Shown piece by piece: positions 17,864-27,282 of a DNA stretch of 64,000 bases. The stretch is from Streptococcus oralis (GTDB lineage: Bacteria > Bacillota > Bacilli > Lactobacillales > Streptococcaceae). The notes under the pieces are model-generated. The model did no database searches. It saw only the letters and a list, made by a program, of their open reading frames with translations, and was not told where the DNA came from. The stretch spans positions 62,001 through 126,000 of the forward strand of contig NZ_QEWJ01000003.1 in NCBI RefSeq assembly GCF_004127215.1, read 5' to 3'. Position 1 is the first letter of the stretch; each line of letters begins with the position of its first letter. A program made the translations under genes and the position numbers.

Positions 17864-18994
17864 CTACTCCAAAATAAATCGTTCTGCTACAGTGTCTCCT
17901 AAAAAGAGACCTCTCTTTGTCATTCGAACACGATCACCATCGATCTGCATAAGACCCTGTTGAGTTAAGTCTCTGACGATTTCTCCATAAAGTCCATCAA
18001 AGGACCGTCCAAATTTTTCCTCAAATCGTGCCATGGAAACCCCAGATTTCTTGCGGAGTCCCAAAAACATTTCTTCTTCCATCTGCTCCTTTTGGCTCAG
18101 GTGTTCTTCTGTTATCCGAGCATTTCCTGCCTCTACTGCACTGAGATAATGTCGAATAGGACCGTGGTTTTTATAACGAACTCCGTCTACATAGCCTGAA
18201 GCTCCCGCGCCGACACCATAATACTCAGCATTATCCCAGTACATGAGATTGTGGCGACTTTCAAAGCCTGGCTTGGAAAAATTTGAAATCTCATAATGCT
18301 CAAAACCAGCTCGCTCAAGTTCCGCAATGATGTACTCAAACATTTCTGCTTCTAATTCTTCCTTAGGCAGGGGTAATTTCCCTCGTCTCATACGGTTCAT
18401 AAAGACCGTATGATTCTCTAAAATTAAGCTATAAAGGCTCATATGAGGAATATCCAGTCCAATGGCCTTAGCCACATTTTCCTTGACCTGATCCATGGTC
18501 TGACTAGGTAGAGCGTAGATTAGGTCGATGGAAATATTGTCAAAACCAGCGAGTTTGAGGCGGTCGATATTTTCATAAATATCCTTCTCCAAGTGACTAC
18601 GCCCAATCTTTTTCAGCATTTTGTCATCAAAGGTCTGCACACCTAAGGAAACACGATTGACTGGCGACTGTTTCAAAACCGCAATCTTATCCGCATCCAA
18701 GTCTCCTGGATTGGCCTCAATGGTCAACTCCTCCAAGACAGACAAGTCCAAGTTTTTAGTCAAGCCATCCAAGAGCACCTCTAATTGCGGAGCTGACAAA
18801 GCCGTTGGAGTCCCACCTCCAATATAGAGAGTTCGCAACTTTTGAATATCATAAGAACGAAACTCTTCTAGCAGATGCTCCAGGTAACTATCTACTGGTT
18901 GATTCTTGATAAATACTTTTGAAAAGTCACAATAATAACAAATCTGGGTGCAAAAGGGAATATGCACATAGGCTGACGTTGGTTTTTTCTGCAT
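17864..18994 (-). CDS. hemW: Radical SAM heme chaperone HemW-like protein
   Basis: A 376-residue radical SAM protein. The 4Fe-4S ligands are Cys15, Cys19 and Cys22 in HIPFCTQICYYCDF, followed by the SAM motif GGGTPTAL near residue 60 and the C-terminal HemN-like domain (MFLGLRKKSGVS). HemN/HemW relatives in streptococci, which lack haem synthesis, are thought to be HemW-type haem chaperones rather than coproporphyrinogen oxidases. First gene of the hemW, thioesterase, HAD, TIGR01906 operon. Confidence 0.88.
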   Translation of the reverse strand: MQKKPTSAYVHIPFCTQICYYCDFSKVFIKNQPVDSYLEHLLEEFRSYDIQKLRTLYIGGGTPTALSAPQLEVLLDGLTKNLDLSVLEELTIEANPGDLDADKIAVLKQSPVNRVSLGVQTFDDKMLKKIGRSHLEKDIYENIDRLKLAGFDNISIDLIYALPSQTMDQVKENVAKAIGLDIPHMSLYSLILENHTVFMNRMRRGKLPLPKEELEAEMFEYIIAELERAGFEHYEISNFSKPGFESRHNLMYWDNAEYYGVGAGASGYVDGVRYKNHGPIRHYLSAVEAGNARITEEHLSQKEQMEEEMFLGLRKKSGVSMARFEEKFGRSFDGLYGEIVRDLTQQGLMQIDGDRVRMTKRGLFLGDTVAERFILE

Positions 18995-19030
18995 AGTATT
19001 TATTATACCACAAAGACTGGTTTCCAGATA

Positions 19031-19066
19031 AAAATCACCATCTCCTGAACCAGAGATGGTGATCTT
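19031..19066 (-). terminator. Terminator after YtxH gene
   Basis: Strong hairpin with 11-bp arms ATCACCATCTC (19034-19044) and GAGATGGTGAT (19053-19063), 8-base loop, with a T-run on the minus side. It ends the rpsU-distal hprK-lgt unit. Confidence 0.88.
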
Positions 19067-19465
19067 TTATTCTTCTGTAATATCAATAATAATCTCTTCT
19101 TCGTTTTCTACGATATCTGGAGTTGCTGACTGGTCTTGCCATTGCTCCTTGAGATTGTTAAAGGTTTCTTTTGATGCTTCTGTCGCTTGTCGTGCACATG
19201 TTTTGGCTTGATCAAGGACACTATCAAAAGTAATTTCACCAGATTCTACTTGTTCCTTTGTTTTCAGCACAAAGTCCCTTGCTTGTTCCTTCACTTCTGT
19301 CAATTTCTCACAGACTTGCTCTCTGGCATATTCTGGATCTTCTCTCAAGTCATCTAGAAAATCTTGAGCTTGACTACAAACTTGCTTGCCCTTGTCACTA
19401 GTCAAAAACAAAGCAAGAGCTGCACCTGAAACAGTTCCTAAAAGGATTGAGGATAGTTTACCCAT
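19067..19465 (-). CDS. YtxH-domain general-stress-like protein
   Basis: A 132-residue protein. MGKLSSILLGTVSGAALALFLTSDKGKQV is a glycine/alanine-rich N-terminal membrane segment of the YtxH family, followed by a charged amphipathic helical tail ending in an acidic stretch (VENEEEIIIDITEE). Family members are small membrane-associated, stress-linked proteins of unknown function. It follows the DUF948 gene by 15 bp, a pairing common in Firmicutes. Confidence 0.82.
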   Translation of the reverse strand: MGKLSSILLGTVSGAALALFLTSDKGKQVCSQAQDFLDDLREDPEYAREQVCEKLTEVKEQARDFVLKTKEQVESGEITFDSVLDQAKTCARQATEASKETFNNLKEQWQDQSATPDIVENEEEIIIDITEE

Positions 19466-19480
19466 AAGATTTCTCCTTTT

Positions 19481-19864
19481 CTATTTTTTGAAAAATTTAC
19501 TTGCGAAACGAAGAGCTGACAATCCAGCACCCGTCTTAAGTGTTTTTGAACCAGCTGATGAAGCTTTCTTGCTCAAGACACGCGCTTGATTATTGAGGTC
19601 AGATACTGACTCAGATAAGTCTGCTACAGCCGTAAAGAGTGGGTCGATCGTCGCAACCTTGACATTGATATCGTCTACCAATACATTGACCTTAGCCAAC
19701 AATTCATTGGTATGATGTAAAGTAACATCTACATCTGAAGACAAGGTTTTGATAGTTTTCTCCGTCTCATCAATCATTCGACCTGCTTTTTGAATGGTAA
19801 TCGTCAGATAGACTAAACAAACGATCAAAGCAATAGCAACAAGAATATAAGCAACTTCTAACAT
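19481..19864 (-). CDS. DUF948 domain protein
   Basis: A 127-residue protein with an N-terminal transmembrane helix (residues 4-25) and a long coiled-coil domain (MIDETEKTIKTLSSDVDVTL...), the DUF948 pattern. Function unknown. It begins directly at the lgt stop codon and precedes the YtxH gene; co-transcription of lgt, DUF948 and ytxH is likely. Confidence 0.82.
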   Translation of the reverse strand: MLEVAYILVAIALIVCLVYLTITIQKAGRMIDETEKTIKTLSSDVDVTLHHTNELLAKVNVLVDDINVKVATIDPLFTAVADLSESVSDLNNQARVLSKKASSAGSKTLKTGAGLSALRFASKFFKK

Positions 19865-20653
19865 TTAGTTTTCCTCCTCAGTTTGATAGAAAGGGGCTTT
19901 CTTTCGATTTTGATAAAGTATGATGTAAACACCTAGTCCAATCAGGACAACTGATAACCATTGGGACACCCGCAGTCCAAAGAACATAAGACTATCCGTT
20001 CGCATTCCTTCGATGATCATACGACCAAAACCATACCAAATCAAGTAGAAAGCAGTGATATGACCTCGTCTGATTCCCTTCAATTTTCTTCTAAAAATCA
20101 GAATCAAAGCAAATCCAATCAGATTCCAAACCGACTCGTAAAGGAAGGTCGGCTGACGGTAGCTACCGTCAATGTACATCTGATCACGAATGAAGCCTGG
20201 CAAATAATCCAGACTATCTACTGCTGCACCGTAGGCTTCTTGGTTAAAAAAGTTTCCCCAGCGACCCAAACTTTGGGCAATCATGACACTCGGTGCTGCT
20301 ATGTCTAAGAAATCCCAAGTATTGATCAGCTTTCTATCTGCAAAGATATAAAGGACAATAGCTCCTGCTATCAAACCTCCATAAATGGCCAAACCACCAT
20401 TCCAGATGGCGATGATTTCACCTGGATTTTGCAGATAGTAATCTAAGCGAAAGAGTACATAGTATAATCTAGCGCCTAAAATCGCAACTGGAAAAGCAAT
20501 CAGGATAAAATCCAAAATGTCATCTGACAGGATTTTCTTTTTAGGAGCTTCTTTCATGGCAAGATAAACTGCCAAGACCAAGCCTGCCACAATACACAAG
20601 GCATACCAACGAATGGAAAAAGGTCCGATTTCAAATGCAACTGGATTAATCAT
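19865..20653 (-). CDS. lgt: Prolipoprotein diacylglyceryl transferase
   Basis: A 262-residue membrane enzyme that attaches diacylglycerol to the lipobox cysteine of prelipoproteins, the first step of lipoprotein maturation. The Lgt signature [13 protein letters not shown] is at residues 130-142, with about seven transmembrane segments. PstS and the other lipoproteins here are its likely substrates. It overlaps hprK by 8 bp. Confidence 0.95.
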   Translation of the reverse strand: MINPVAFEIGPFSIRWYALCIVAGLVLAVYLAMKEAPKKKILSDDILDFILIAFPVAILGARLYYVLFRLDYYLQNPGEIIAIWNGGLAIYGGLIAGAIVLYIFADRKLINTWDFLDIAAPSVMIAQSLGRWGNFFNQEAYGAAVDSLDYLPGFIRDQMYIDGSYRQPTFLYESVWNLIGFALILIFRRKLKGIRRGHITAFYLIWYGFGRMIIEGMRTDSLMFFGLRVSQWLSVVLIGLGVYIILYQNRKKAPFYQTEEEN

Positions 20654-21581
20654 CTTTCACCTCATTTTTGGAGATGAGATTAGTTAAGCGTTCTTCAAAT
20701 AAACGCGTCGCATCAAAGCCCATTTCCTTAGCGCGATAGTTCATAGCTGCTGCCTCAATAACAACTGAGATATTGCGTCCTGTTTTTACTGGGATACGAA
20801 TACGTGGAATAGTCACACCAGAAACTTCTAATTCTTCAGCATTGTTTCCTAGACGATCAAAAGTCTTTTGGGTATCGTAATTTTCCAAATAGACTGCCAG
20901 CTGAACTTGTGAAGAATCTTTTACAGCGCTTGCTCCGTAGAGACTCATCACATCGATAATCCCCACTCCACGAATCTCAAGCAAATGCTTCAAAATTTCA
21001 GCGGGCTCTCCCCAAAGGGTCATTTCATCCTTAGCAAAGATATCCACACGGTCATCTGCTACCAAACGGTGTCCGCGTTTCACAAGCTCGAGACCTGTCT
21101 CACTCTTACCGATACCACTATCCCCTTGGATCAAGACACCCATGCCATAAATGTCCATCAAGACACCATGCACACTAGTCCGTTCAGCTAAACGGGAATC
21201 AAGGTAGCTAGATAACTCTCCCGACAAGCGACTAGTAGCTGTACGACTGGTTAAAATGGCAATCTTACATTCCCTAGCAGCTCTCAACATCTCCTCTGGA
21301 ATCACCAAACCACGCGCAACAATAACCACTGGTGTTTCTGGTTGAAACATCTTGGTCAAGACTTTATAACGGTTGTGAGAAGACATAGCGACCAGATAAG
21401 ACCACTCCTTCATCCCCAACAGTTGAAGCCGTTCCGGAGTATAGTAATCAAAATAGCCTGTCATTTCAAGACCTGGTCGAGAAATGTCCGCTGTGTTGAT
21501 TTCTTTTTCAAGCAATTCGCCCTCGCCGTATACAATGTCTAGTCTGAGTTTTTCAATGATTTCTCTTACTAAAACTGACAT
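20646..21581 (-). CDS. hprK: HPr kinase/phosphorylase
   Basis: A 311-residue bifunctional enzyme that phosphorylates and dephosphorylates Ser46 of HPr, controlling catabolite repression via CcpA. Walker A GDSGIGKS is at 153-160, His138 precedes it, and the HprK signature [16 protein letters not shown] is near residue 204. The open frame continues 40 codons upstream, but [12 protein letters not shown] is the family N-terminus and has GGAGG before it. Operon with lgt, DUF948 and ytxH. Confidence 0.95.
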   Translation of the reverse strand: MSVLVREIIEKLRLDIVYGEGELLEKEINTADISRPGLEMTGYFDYYTPERLQLLGMKEWSYLVAMSSHNRYKVLTKMFQPETPVVIVARGLVIPEEMLRAARECKIAILTSRTATSRLSGELSSYLDSRLAERTSVHGVLMDIYGMGVLIQGDSGIGKSETGLELVKRGHRLVADDRVDIFAKDEMTLWGEPAEILKHLLEIRGVGIIDVMSLYGASAVKDSSQVQLAVYLENYDTQKTFDRLGNNAEELEVSGVTIPRIRIPVKTGRNISVVIEAAAMNYRAKEMGFDATRLFEERLTNLISKNEVKDD

Positions 21582-21612
21582 AATTTCCTCCTTCAATCGA
21601 GTTCTCCTTACT

Positions 21613-21621
21613 ATTATATCA
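21613..21621 (-). promoter_or_regulatory. Extended -10 promoter of hprK
   Basis: TGATATAAT on the minus strand (TGn-TATAAT), 31 bp before the hprK start. No clear -35, which extended -10 promoters can tolerate. Confidence 0.6.
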
Positions 21622-21717
21622 AATTGTAGTTGGAAGTTTCCTTTTTTTGCAAGATTTACAGTATTTATTTGAAGTTGATTGGAAAAAGATTTATCGGGCA
21701 AATATTTTTGTACTTTC

Positions 21718-22680
21718 TCAAATCAGTTGAGACAAATCTACTGCAAATCGATCAACGTCTATCACCAAATCCCTTCCTGATTTTTCTATATAAATTCTTG
21801 GAAGGCCTTGTGTCAACATTCTGTTTGCATCAGCCATATCTTGAGGATAAGTATAGAATTGTTGACCTTGTGGAAACTGATTTCGGAGTTGCCATTCTTC
21901 AAAATCCTTCAAAAAAGTCTTATGAGACGGCATACTGACAGCTTCAAACAAGGAATGGTCAAAAAATCGTACCAATCGATATAGACCATGAATCTCGTCC
22001 GCAAAGCACTTATCAATCTTTTCATAGGGGTAACCTCGTCTCTGATAAGCTAGGCATAAATTTTCTAAGAATTCGCTTATTCCAACTACATCTTTTCTTG
22101 CCAAACTTATAAAATACCGAACAGAAAATTCTTCCATACCAGTTCGTTTCTTCCTCTCTAAAAACTGTTGTGCCCGCAAGAGAGACTCCGATAATCTCTC
22201 TTCATCTTGATAATAAAGAGCGTGCAAAAGATTGATGACATTTTCCGGATAATAGGTTCCTTTCAACAAGGGTAAATCCTTGGGGATGAAAGATGGAATG
22301 ACTGAAAAATCGTTACAAGCAAAAGAGGTAAACAAGCCTTTCAATATCCCATCTGTGTAGATTGTTCCACTTGCCAACAAACCGCCTCTCATCAACTCGA
22401 TTCTTCCTGTTTGCCATAGAGCATTGTTTAGCTGCTTGTAATCCCCGTCTAAAAACGCAGCATAATATGCAAAATACTTGATATCATCTAGTAGTAAACT
22501 ACTGTACAATTTTACCCTTAAAACCTTGTCAGACAATACTTTTGAATCCTTCAAATACTTTTCAAAAATTCTACGGTTTGACTCTTCAAATTCCTTCCAA
22601 TCTATCGGATCAGCATAATAACCCCAATCTTCCAAGTGATTGTCACGCATTCTTTTATATTCTTTTATATACTCTCTCAT
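21718..22680 (-). CDS. Uncharacterised protein, possibly an Imm49-like immunity protein
   Basis: A 320-residue soluble protein, rich in Tyr, Leu and charged residues, predicted mostly helical, with no signal peptide or membrane segment. The pattern ([53 protein letters not shown]) reminds me of the immunity 49 family linked to polymorphic toxins, but I cannot confirm this. No toxin gene lies next to it. A Shine-Dalgarno AGAGGA is 10 bases upstream. It lies between rpsU and hprK, with the rpsU terminator just upstream. Confidence 0.6.
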   Translation of the reverse strand: MREYIKEYKRMRDNHLEDWGYYADPIDWKEFEESNRRIFEKYLKDSKVLSDKVLRVKLYSSLLLDDIKYFAYYAAFLDGDYKQLNNALWQTGRIELMRGGLLASGTIYTDGILKGLFTSFACNDFSVIPSFIPKDLPLLKGTYYPENVINLLHALYYQDEERLSESLLRAQQFLERKKRTGMEEFSVRYFISLARKDVVGISEFLENLCLAYQRRGYPYEKIDKCFADEIHGLYRLVRFFDHSLFEAVSMPSHKTFLKDFEEWQLRNQFPQGQQFYTYPQDMADANRMLTQGLPRIYIEKSGRDLVIDVDRFAVDLSQLI

Positions 22681-22706
22681 AAGAATTTTTTCCTCTAAAT
22701 ACTATG

Positions 22707-22732
22707 CAAAAAAAGACTAGACAAGTCTAGCC
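22707..22732 (-). terminator. Terminator of rpsU
   Basis: Minus strand GGCTAGAC / GTCTAGTC stem followed by seven Ts, directly after the rpsU stop. Confidence 0.85.
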
Positions 22733-22743
22733 TTTCATTTCAA

Positions 22744-22920
22744 TTAGAATTTTTTACGTTTACGAGCTGCTTCTGATTTACGTTTACGTTTTACAGAAGG
22801 TTTTTCATAGAATTCACGTTTGCGTGTTTCTTGAAGAGTACCAGCTTTAGTAACCGCACGTTTGAAACGACGAAGTGCATCGTCAAGAGATTCATTCTTA
22901 CGTACTACTGTTTTAGACAT
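22744..22920 (-). CDS. rpsU: 30S ribosomal protein bS21
   Basis: A 58-residue, very basic protein, [20 protein letters not shown] through an Arg/Lys-rich tail, matching bS21 along its whole length. The open frame extends eight codons upstream, but GGGAG sits 8 bases before the ATG at 22920. Monocistronic, with a consensus promoter and its own terminator. Confidence 0.97.
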
Positions 22921-22954
22921 TTTTTTCACTCCCTTCAAGTTCAAGATCTATTCT

Positions 22955-22983
22955 ATTCTACACGCAAAATGAATAAATGTCAA
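22955..22983 (-). promoter_or_regulatory. Promoter of rpsU
   Basis: Minus strand TTGACA (22978-22983), 17-bp spacer, TAGAAT (22955-22960), about 35 bp before the start. Confidence 0.8.
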
Positions 22984-23079
22984 GGAAAAACTGCCATAAA
23001 CTTATATTATCTTCAATTTCTTTTTCAAAAGAGACAACGTATTAAAATGGACATCATAATAGCAAAAAAGAAATTTATT

Positions 23080-23703
23080 TTACCCCTGTTCAGAAACAAC
23101 TTTTATTTCTTTATCATTTACAATAACGGCTTGTGAATTGTTCATTCGCATTAAGTCGAGCTGATTTTTATAGGTTTCAAAGGTCTTCTTGCTACTATCA
23201 GTAAAAGGCTCCTCACCATAATGTGGAAGGATGTAAAACTCCACTTCATCCAATCCCGCTGTATCCGATAACTCTTTCGCTACCGTCTTGTCATCCATGA
23301 GCTTATTGTAGTCAATATCCTTGGCTGTAATGATAGCTCCTGCTGATTCTCCCACATAGACCAGCCCATCTCTTATTTGCTCTTTGATAAGAGATAGGAG
23401 TTGTTTTTTCTTTAATTCTTGTAATAAATAAAAGGTATTCCCGCCTGAGATATAAAGAATCTTGCTTTGGAAAATCTTTGCCTGAGCAGTTTCTCGATCA
23501 CAAGAAGCAATATCTAGAACCTCTATCTCAAATCCTAAATCCCTGAATGTTTGCTGAGCCTCATCGATATAGGCAGTATAATCCTCTTTGTTCCCAGCGG
23601 TAGGAATAAATAAAACCTTTTTTTCTAGATTTTTTTCCTTTACATAATCACTAAAAAGATTTTTGACACCAGCAAAATATGAACATAAAAATAATTGTTT
23701 CAT
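23080..23703 (-). CDS. Peptidase E-like (S51 family) protein
   Basis: A 207-residue type 1 glutamine-amidotransferase-like protein. The nucleophile Ser is in VYVGESAGAII near residue 120, and ILYISGGNTFYLLQEL is the preceding conserved segment. S51 enzymes are cytosolic dipeptidases specific for N-terminal Asp, though many homologues are untested. GGAGG lies 8 bases before the ATG at 23703. It follows the broken methyltransferase by 13 bp, so the two were probably an operon. Confidence 0.8.
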   Translation of the reverse strand: MKQLFLCSYFAGVKNLFSDYVKEKNLEKKVLFIPTAGNKEDYTAYIDEAQQTFRDLGFEIEVLDIASCDRETAQAKIFQSKILYISGGNTFYLLQELKKKQLLSLIKEQIRDGLVYVGESAGAIITAKDIDYNKLMDDKTVAKELSDTAGLDEVEFYILPHYGEEPFTDSSKKTFETYKNQLDLMRMNNSQAVIVNDKEIKVVSEQG

Positions 23704-23716
23704 GATTGTACCTCCA

Positions 23717-24335
23717 TTAATGTTTAACAATTTTATAAAGGATCCATGATCCCTTTCTTTGACTAGTTACGAGCTCAAAGTCTACTGATAACAAGAATCG
23801 TCTAAATGCTTCTTCGCTTTGGACATCTGGTAAAAAGTAAGACAACTTGTTATACTCACAAGCCAGTAAGAGCATCCCGTCTGATTTGAGTATCCTTCGA
23901 AGTTCCATAAAAGAAGCCTCTAGATCCCGCTAATGAAAATGAGTTTGAAAAGCTGTAATCAAATCGAAACTTTCATCAGAAAAGCCTGTCTCCCTAACGT
24001 CTCTTCGTTCAAAATTTAGATTAGTCATCTCTATATGTTTGGCTTGAGCTATTGCAGTATCTGAAATATCGATTCCAGTTATGGTACTTTGCGGAAAGGT
24101 TTCTTTCAGTAGGATGGTTGAACGACCGTTTCCAACTCCTACATCTAAGATTACAGGGTAAAATGTTCCTATCCAGATGATGAATTACCCATACAAACAT
24201 GGGGATATAGGCTCTATTCCACAATTTCATCATTCGTTTTCCTAGAAAGCCCGAAGGGTTTTTTGATTGCTGAATTAAGCGACTAAACAGTAACATTAAA
24301 AGTAAAAAACAAATAAAACCGATTATATAAATCAA
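23717..24335 (-). pseudogene. Broken class I SAM-dependent methyltransferase
   Basis: The N-terminal ORF (24335 down) encodes a membrane helix followed by KLWNRAYIPMFVWVIHHLD and then goes out of frame. From about 24165 the shifted frame continues as a methyltransferase: motif I ILDVGVGNGRST, then TGIDISDTAIAQAK, then SFDLITAFQTHFH. A TAG at 23930-23932 stops it where Trp (TGG) is likely, and RDLEASFMELRRILKSDGMLLLACEY continues to 23717. One frameshift and one nonsense codon are therefore needed to explain it. The intact protein would have about 205 residues. Confidence 0.85.
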
Positions 24336-24361
24336 AGTTCGAGCCTCCCCTGTATAGCTAT

Positions 24362-24370
24362 ATTATACCA
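24362..24370 (-). promoter_or_regulatory. Extended -10 upstream of the broken methyltransferase
   Basis: TGGTATAAT on the minus strand, 27 bp before the first ORF of the pseudogene. It probably still drives the S51 peptidase gene. Confidence 0.5.
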
Positions 24371-24398
24371 CTTTAGCGGGATAGTGAACATTTGAAGT

Positions 24399-24428
24399 AA
24401 AAAGCCACTCACTCCAAAGAGCAAGTGG
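24399..24428 (-). terminator. Terminator of nagB
   Basis: Minus strand CCACTTGCTC pairs with GAGTGAGTGG across a short loop with a 2-base internal mismatch, then TTTTTAC. Confidence 0.75.
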
Positions 24429-24440
24429 TTCTTGTACTTT

Positions 24441-25148
24441 TTATTTTTCAAGCAAGCTAAGCGCTGCTGCATCCGCAATAATAGTCACATCAGGGTGGTT
24501 TTGGAGGCTACTTGCTGGGAGGTTCTCAGTCACTGGGCCTGATACTGTTCCAGCAATGGCTTCTGCTTTCGATTCACCGTAAGCAAAAAGAATAATTGAC
24601 TTGGCGTCTAAGATGTTTTTAATCCCCATTGAAATGGCTTGGGTTGGGACGTCTTCAATCTTGTCAAAGAAGCGAGCATTGGCTTCGATAGTAGATTGAT
24701 CAAGTTCTACTAGATGCGTTTGACTGTCAAATGGAGTGCCTGGTTCGTTAAAGCCGATATGTCCATTGCGACCGATTCCCAAGATTTGCAAATCAACAGG
24801 ATGGTCAGCCAAAATTTGATTGTAGCGTTCTACTTCTTCTTCAGCATTATCCTTAACACCACGTGGCAAGAAACTTTCTTTAAATGGTTTTTGGTTAAAC
24901 AAGTTTTCTTGCATGAAGTAACGATAAGACTGTGGATTGTCCCCATCAAGTCCCACATACTCATCAAGGTTCACACTGGTTAGATTTGAGAAATCAAGGT
25001 CACTCTCAACGATTTCCTTGTAAAACTCAAGCGGGCTGCTTCCTGTCGCAAGTCCCAATGTTTGAGCGCCATTGGACAACTTTTCCTTCAAAATCTCAAA
25101 AGCTACTTTTCCACCTTCGACTTGATTTTCAACTTTAATAACTTTCAT
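24441..25148 (-). CDS. nagB: Glucosamine-6-phosphate deaminase
   Basis: A 235-residue enzyme converting glucosamine-6-phosphate to fructose-6-phosphate and ammonia, feeding amino sugars into glycolysis. Motifs [14 protein letters not shown] (phosphate loop), [10 protein letters not shown] (catalytic Asp) and [17 protein letters not shown] (catalytic His) are all present. GGAGG precedes the ATG. Monocistronic, with a near-perfect promoter holding a NagR-like operator. Confidence 0.96.
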   Translation of the reverse strand: MKVIKVENQVEGGKVAFEILKEKLSNGAQTLGLATGSSPLEFYKEIVESDLDFSNLTSVNLDEYVGLDGDNPQSYRYFMQENLFNQKPFKESFLPRGVKDNAEEEVERYNQILADHPVDLQILGIGRNGHIGFNEPGTPFDSQTHLVELDQSTIEANARFFDKIEDVPTQAISMGIKNILDAKSIILFAYGESKAEAIAGTVSGPVTENLPASSLQNHPDVTIIADAAALSLLEK

Positions 25149-25174
25149 TTCATATCCTCCATATTTCTATATTC

Positions 25175-25203
25175 ATTATATGGTATAGACCAATTTTTGT
25201 CAA
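25175..25203 (-). promoter_or_regulatory. Promoter of nagB with NagR-like dre operator
   Basis: Minus strand TTGACA (25198-25203), 17-bp spacer, TATAAT (25175-25180). The spacer holds TGGTATAGACCA (25181-25192), an imperfect 12-bp palindrome resembling the dre sites bound by GntR/HutC-family NagR/DasR regulators of GlcNAc use. Repression relieved by GlcN6P or GlcNAc6P is the expected control; the regulator gene is not in this window. Confidence 0.78.
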
Positions 25204-25250
25204 GTGAAAACGATTTAATTTCCAAAAAAAGAGCGTCCAAACTTGAAACA

Positions 25251-25259
25251 TGTTATAAT
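25251..25259 (+). promoter_or_regulatory. Extended -10 promoter of queA
   Basis: TGTTATAAT, extended -10, 36 bp before the chosen queA start. It lies back to back with the nagB promoter, about 50 bp away. Confidence 0.6.
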
Positions 25260-25295
25260 GGATAAGATTAGAAGTTAGAAAGAATGATGAAAAAA

Positions 25296-26324
25296 ATGAA
25301 TACAGCTGATTTTGATTTCCACTTACCTGAGGAATTGATTGCCCAAACACCACTTGAAAAACGAGATGCCTCTAAACTCCTCATCGTAAACCGAGAAACG
25401 GGAGAGTTGCAGGATAAACACTTCCACTCTATTATCGATATGCTGGAACCGGGTGATGCCCTTGTCATGAACGACACCCGTGTTCTCCCAGCCCGCCTCT
25501 ATGGTCAAAAGGAAGAAACAGGTGGCCATGTGGAACTTCTCCTTCTCAAAAATACTGCTGGTGATGAGTGGGAAGTCCTAGCTAAACCTGCCAAACGCCT
25601 CAAGGTCGGTACTCGCGTCAGCTTTGGAGATGGTCGTCTCAGCGCTGTTGTTACGGAAGAATTGACTCACGGGGGCCGTATTGTCCGCTTTGAATACCAA
25701 GGAATTTTCCTAGAAGTTTTGGAAAGTCTAGGTGAAATGCCATTACCACCTTATATCCATGAAAAACTGGATGATCGTGAACGCTATCAAACGGTCTACG
25801 CTAAAGAAAGTGGCTCTGCTGCTGCACCGACTGCTGGGCTTCACTTTACCAAAGAACTGCTAGCAGAAATCCAAGCCAAGGGTATCCATTTGGTTTATTT
25901 GACCCTCCACGTTGGTTTAGGAACCTTTAGACCCGTTTCTGTTGACAATCTGGACGAACATGAAATGCACTCAGAGTTCTACCAACTGTCTGAGGAAGCA
26001 GCTTCTACCCTTCGCTCTGTCAAGGAAAATGGAGGTCGTGTCATCGCTGTCGGAACCACTTCTATCCGTACGTTGGAAACTATTGGTTCCAAGTTTGACG
26101 GACAAATCCAAGCAGATTCTGGCTGGACCAATATCTTTATCAAACCAGGTTACCAATGGAAGGTCGTGGATGCTTTTTCAACCAACTTCCACCTCCCCAA
26201 GTCAACTCTCGTTATGTTGGTTTCTGCCTTTGCAGGCCGTGACTTAGTCCTAGATGCTTACCAACATGCTATTCAAGAACACTACCGTTTCTTTAGTTTC
26301 GGTGATGCCATGTTTATCTATTAA
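25296..26324 (+). CDS. queA: S-adenosylmethionine:tRNA ribosyltransferase-isomerase
   Basis: A 342-residue enzyme that transfers and isomerises the ribose of SAM onto preQ1-modified tRNA to make epoxyqueuosine at wobble position 34. [20 protein letters not shown] is the family N-terminus. [13 protein letters not shown]-type motif and [12 protein letters not shown] are diagnostic. Two ATGs lie 9-12 bp upstream in frame; I chose 25296 to match the family, although GAAAG fits the upstream ATG poorly as well. Monocistronic with a bidirectional terminator. Confidence 0.95.
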   Translation: MNTADFDFHLPEELIAQTPLEKRDASKLLIVNRETGELQDKHFHSIIDMLEPGDALVMNDTRVLPARLYGQKEETGGHVELLLLKNTAGDEWEVLAKPAKRLKVGTRVSFGDGRLSAVVTEELTHGGRIVRFEYQGIFLEVLESLGEMPLPPYIHEKLDDRERYQTVYAKESGSAAAPTAGLHFTKELLAEIQAKGIHLVYLTLHVGLGTFRPVSVDNLDEHEMHSEFYQLSEEAASTLRSVKENGGRVIAVGTTSIRTLETIGSKFDGQIQADSGWTNIFIKPGYQWKVVDAFSTNFHLPKSTLVMLVSAFAGRDLVLDAYQHAIQEHYRFFSFGDAMFIY

Positions 26325-26336
26325 TTTCATAATCAA

Positions 26337-26372
26337 AAAACGCATAGAACCAGATTTGATTCTATGCGTTTT
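26337..26372. terminator. Bidirectional terminator after queA
   Basis: AAAACGCATAGAA pairs with TTCTATGCGTTTT around a 10-base loop; A/T runs on both flanks. It serves queA (+) and the convergent YihY gene (-). Confidence 0.85.
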
Positions 26373-26392
26373 GTAATGGATAACTTTATTAG

Positions 26393-27253
26393 TTAATTTA
26401 TTGTAAAGGTTGGATCTTTTAAGCTCTGAACACTGGCATTGATAACCGCTCCGATAATCAAAATCTTAGCAATAAGAATAAACCAGAACATCATGACTAC
26501 CACGATAATGGAACTGAAAAATCGGACGTCAACTAGATGATTGACATAACTATTGACATAAACAGAAAAGATATTCAATAAAAAGATAAGAGTTAGCAAG
26601 ACAAAGACACTTCCTGGTAAAACATAGCGGATTCGTGGTGCTTTTACTTTGGGAAGAAAATAGTAAATCATGACTAGAATGGCAAAGATCAAGGCATAGA
26701 CCAGAGGGCCTGTAAAATCTTGCAGGTAGGAGAGTAGCGGACTATCTGATTGCCAGTAAGTTTTGAAAAGGTTAAGCAACATACGACCAAACATACTCAA
26801 AAACAAGGCTAGGGCAAAAAGAATCTGCAGGCCGAAACTAACCAGTAAACTCATCAACTGATGGGAGATAATTCCTCGACTCTTGGTCACTCCATAGGCT
26901 TTGTTAAAGGCCTTTTGGAGGAAATCCATTGATTTTGAGAAGGTCCATAGAGCTGACAAAACTGCAAAGCTCAATAAGCCTGTTGAGGGTTGAGTCAGAA
27001 CTTCTCGGACAATCTTGGCGACCACATCATACACTGTATCAGGTAGAAATTCTTTAATCGTGAGTAAGAAATTTGAGACCGGAATCTGAAAATAAGGCAA
27101 GATATTGACCATTATCATTAGCAAAGGAAAGATTGAAATCAACCAATAGTAGGCAACAGCAACACTGGTCAACTCGCTATCAGATGCTTGATAATAATGC
27201 AAAAAAGCTTTCAATAAGGGCCTGTCCATCAGCTCTTTCCACCACTTTTTCAT
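26393..27253 (-). CDS. YihY/BrkB-family membrane protein
   Basis: A 286-residue protein with six predicted transmembrane segments and the family motifs AVAYYWLISIFPLLMI near residue 30 and FFSSIIVVVMMFWFILIAKILIIGAVINA near the C-terminus. YihY/BrkB proteins (formerly mis-called RNase BN) are of uncertain function, possibly transporters. GGAGG precedes the ATG. It lies 29 bp after the antiporter gene. Confidence 0.85.
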   Translation of the reverse strand: MKKWWKELMDRPLLKAFLHYYQASDSELTSVAVAYYWLISIFPLLMIMVNILPYFQIPVSNFLLTIKEFLPDTVYDVVAKIVREVLTQPSTGLLSFAVLSALWTFSKSMDFLQKAFNKAYGVTKSRGIISHQLMSLLVSFGLQILFALALFLSMFGRMLLNLFKTYWQSDSPLLSYLQDFTGPLVYALIFAILVMIYYFLPKVKAPRIRYVLPGSVFVLLTLIFLLNIFSVYVNSYVNHLVDVRFFSSIIVVVMMFWFILIAKILIIGAVINASVQSLKDPTFTIN

Positions 27254-27282
27254 GTTCCATCCTCCGTCATTTTCTTCATCAT

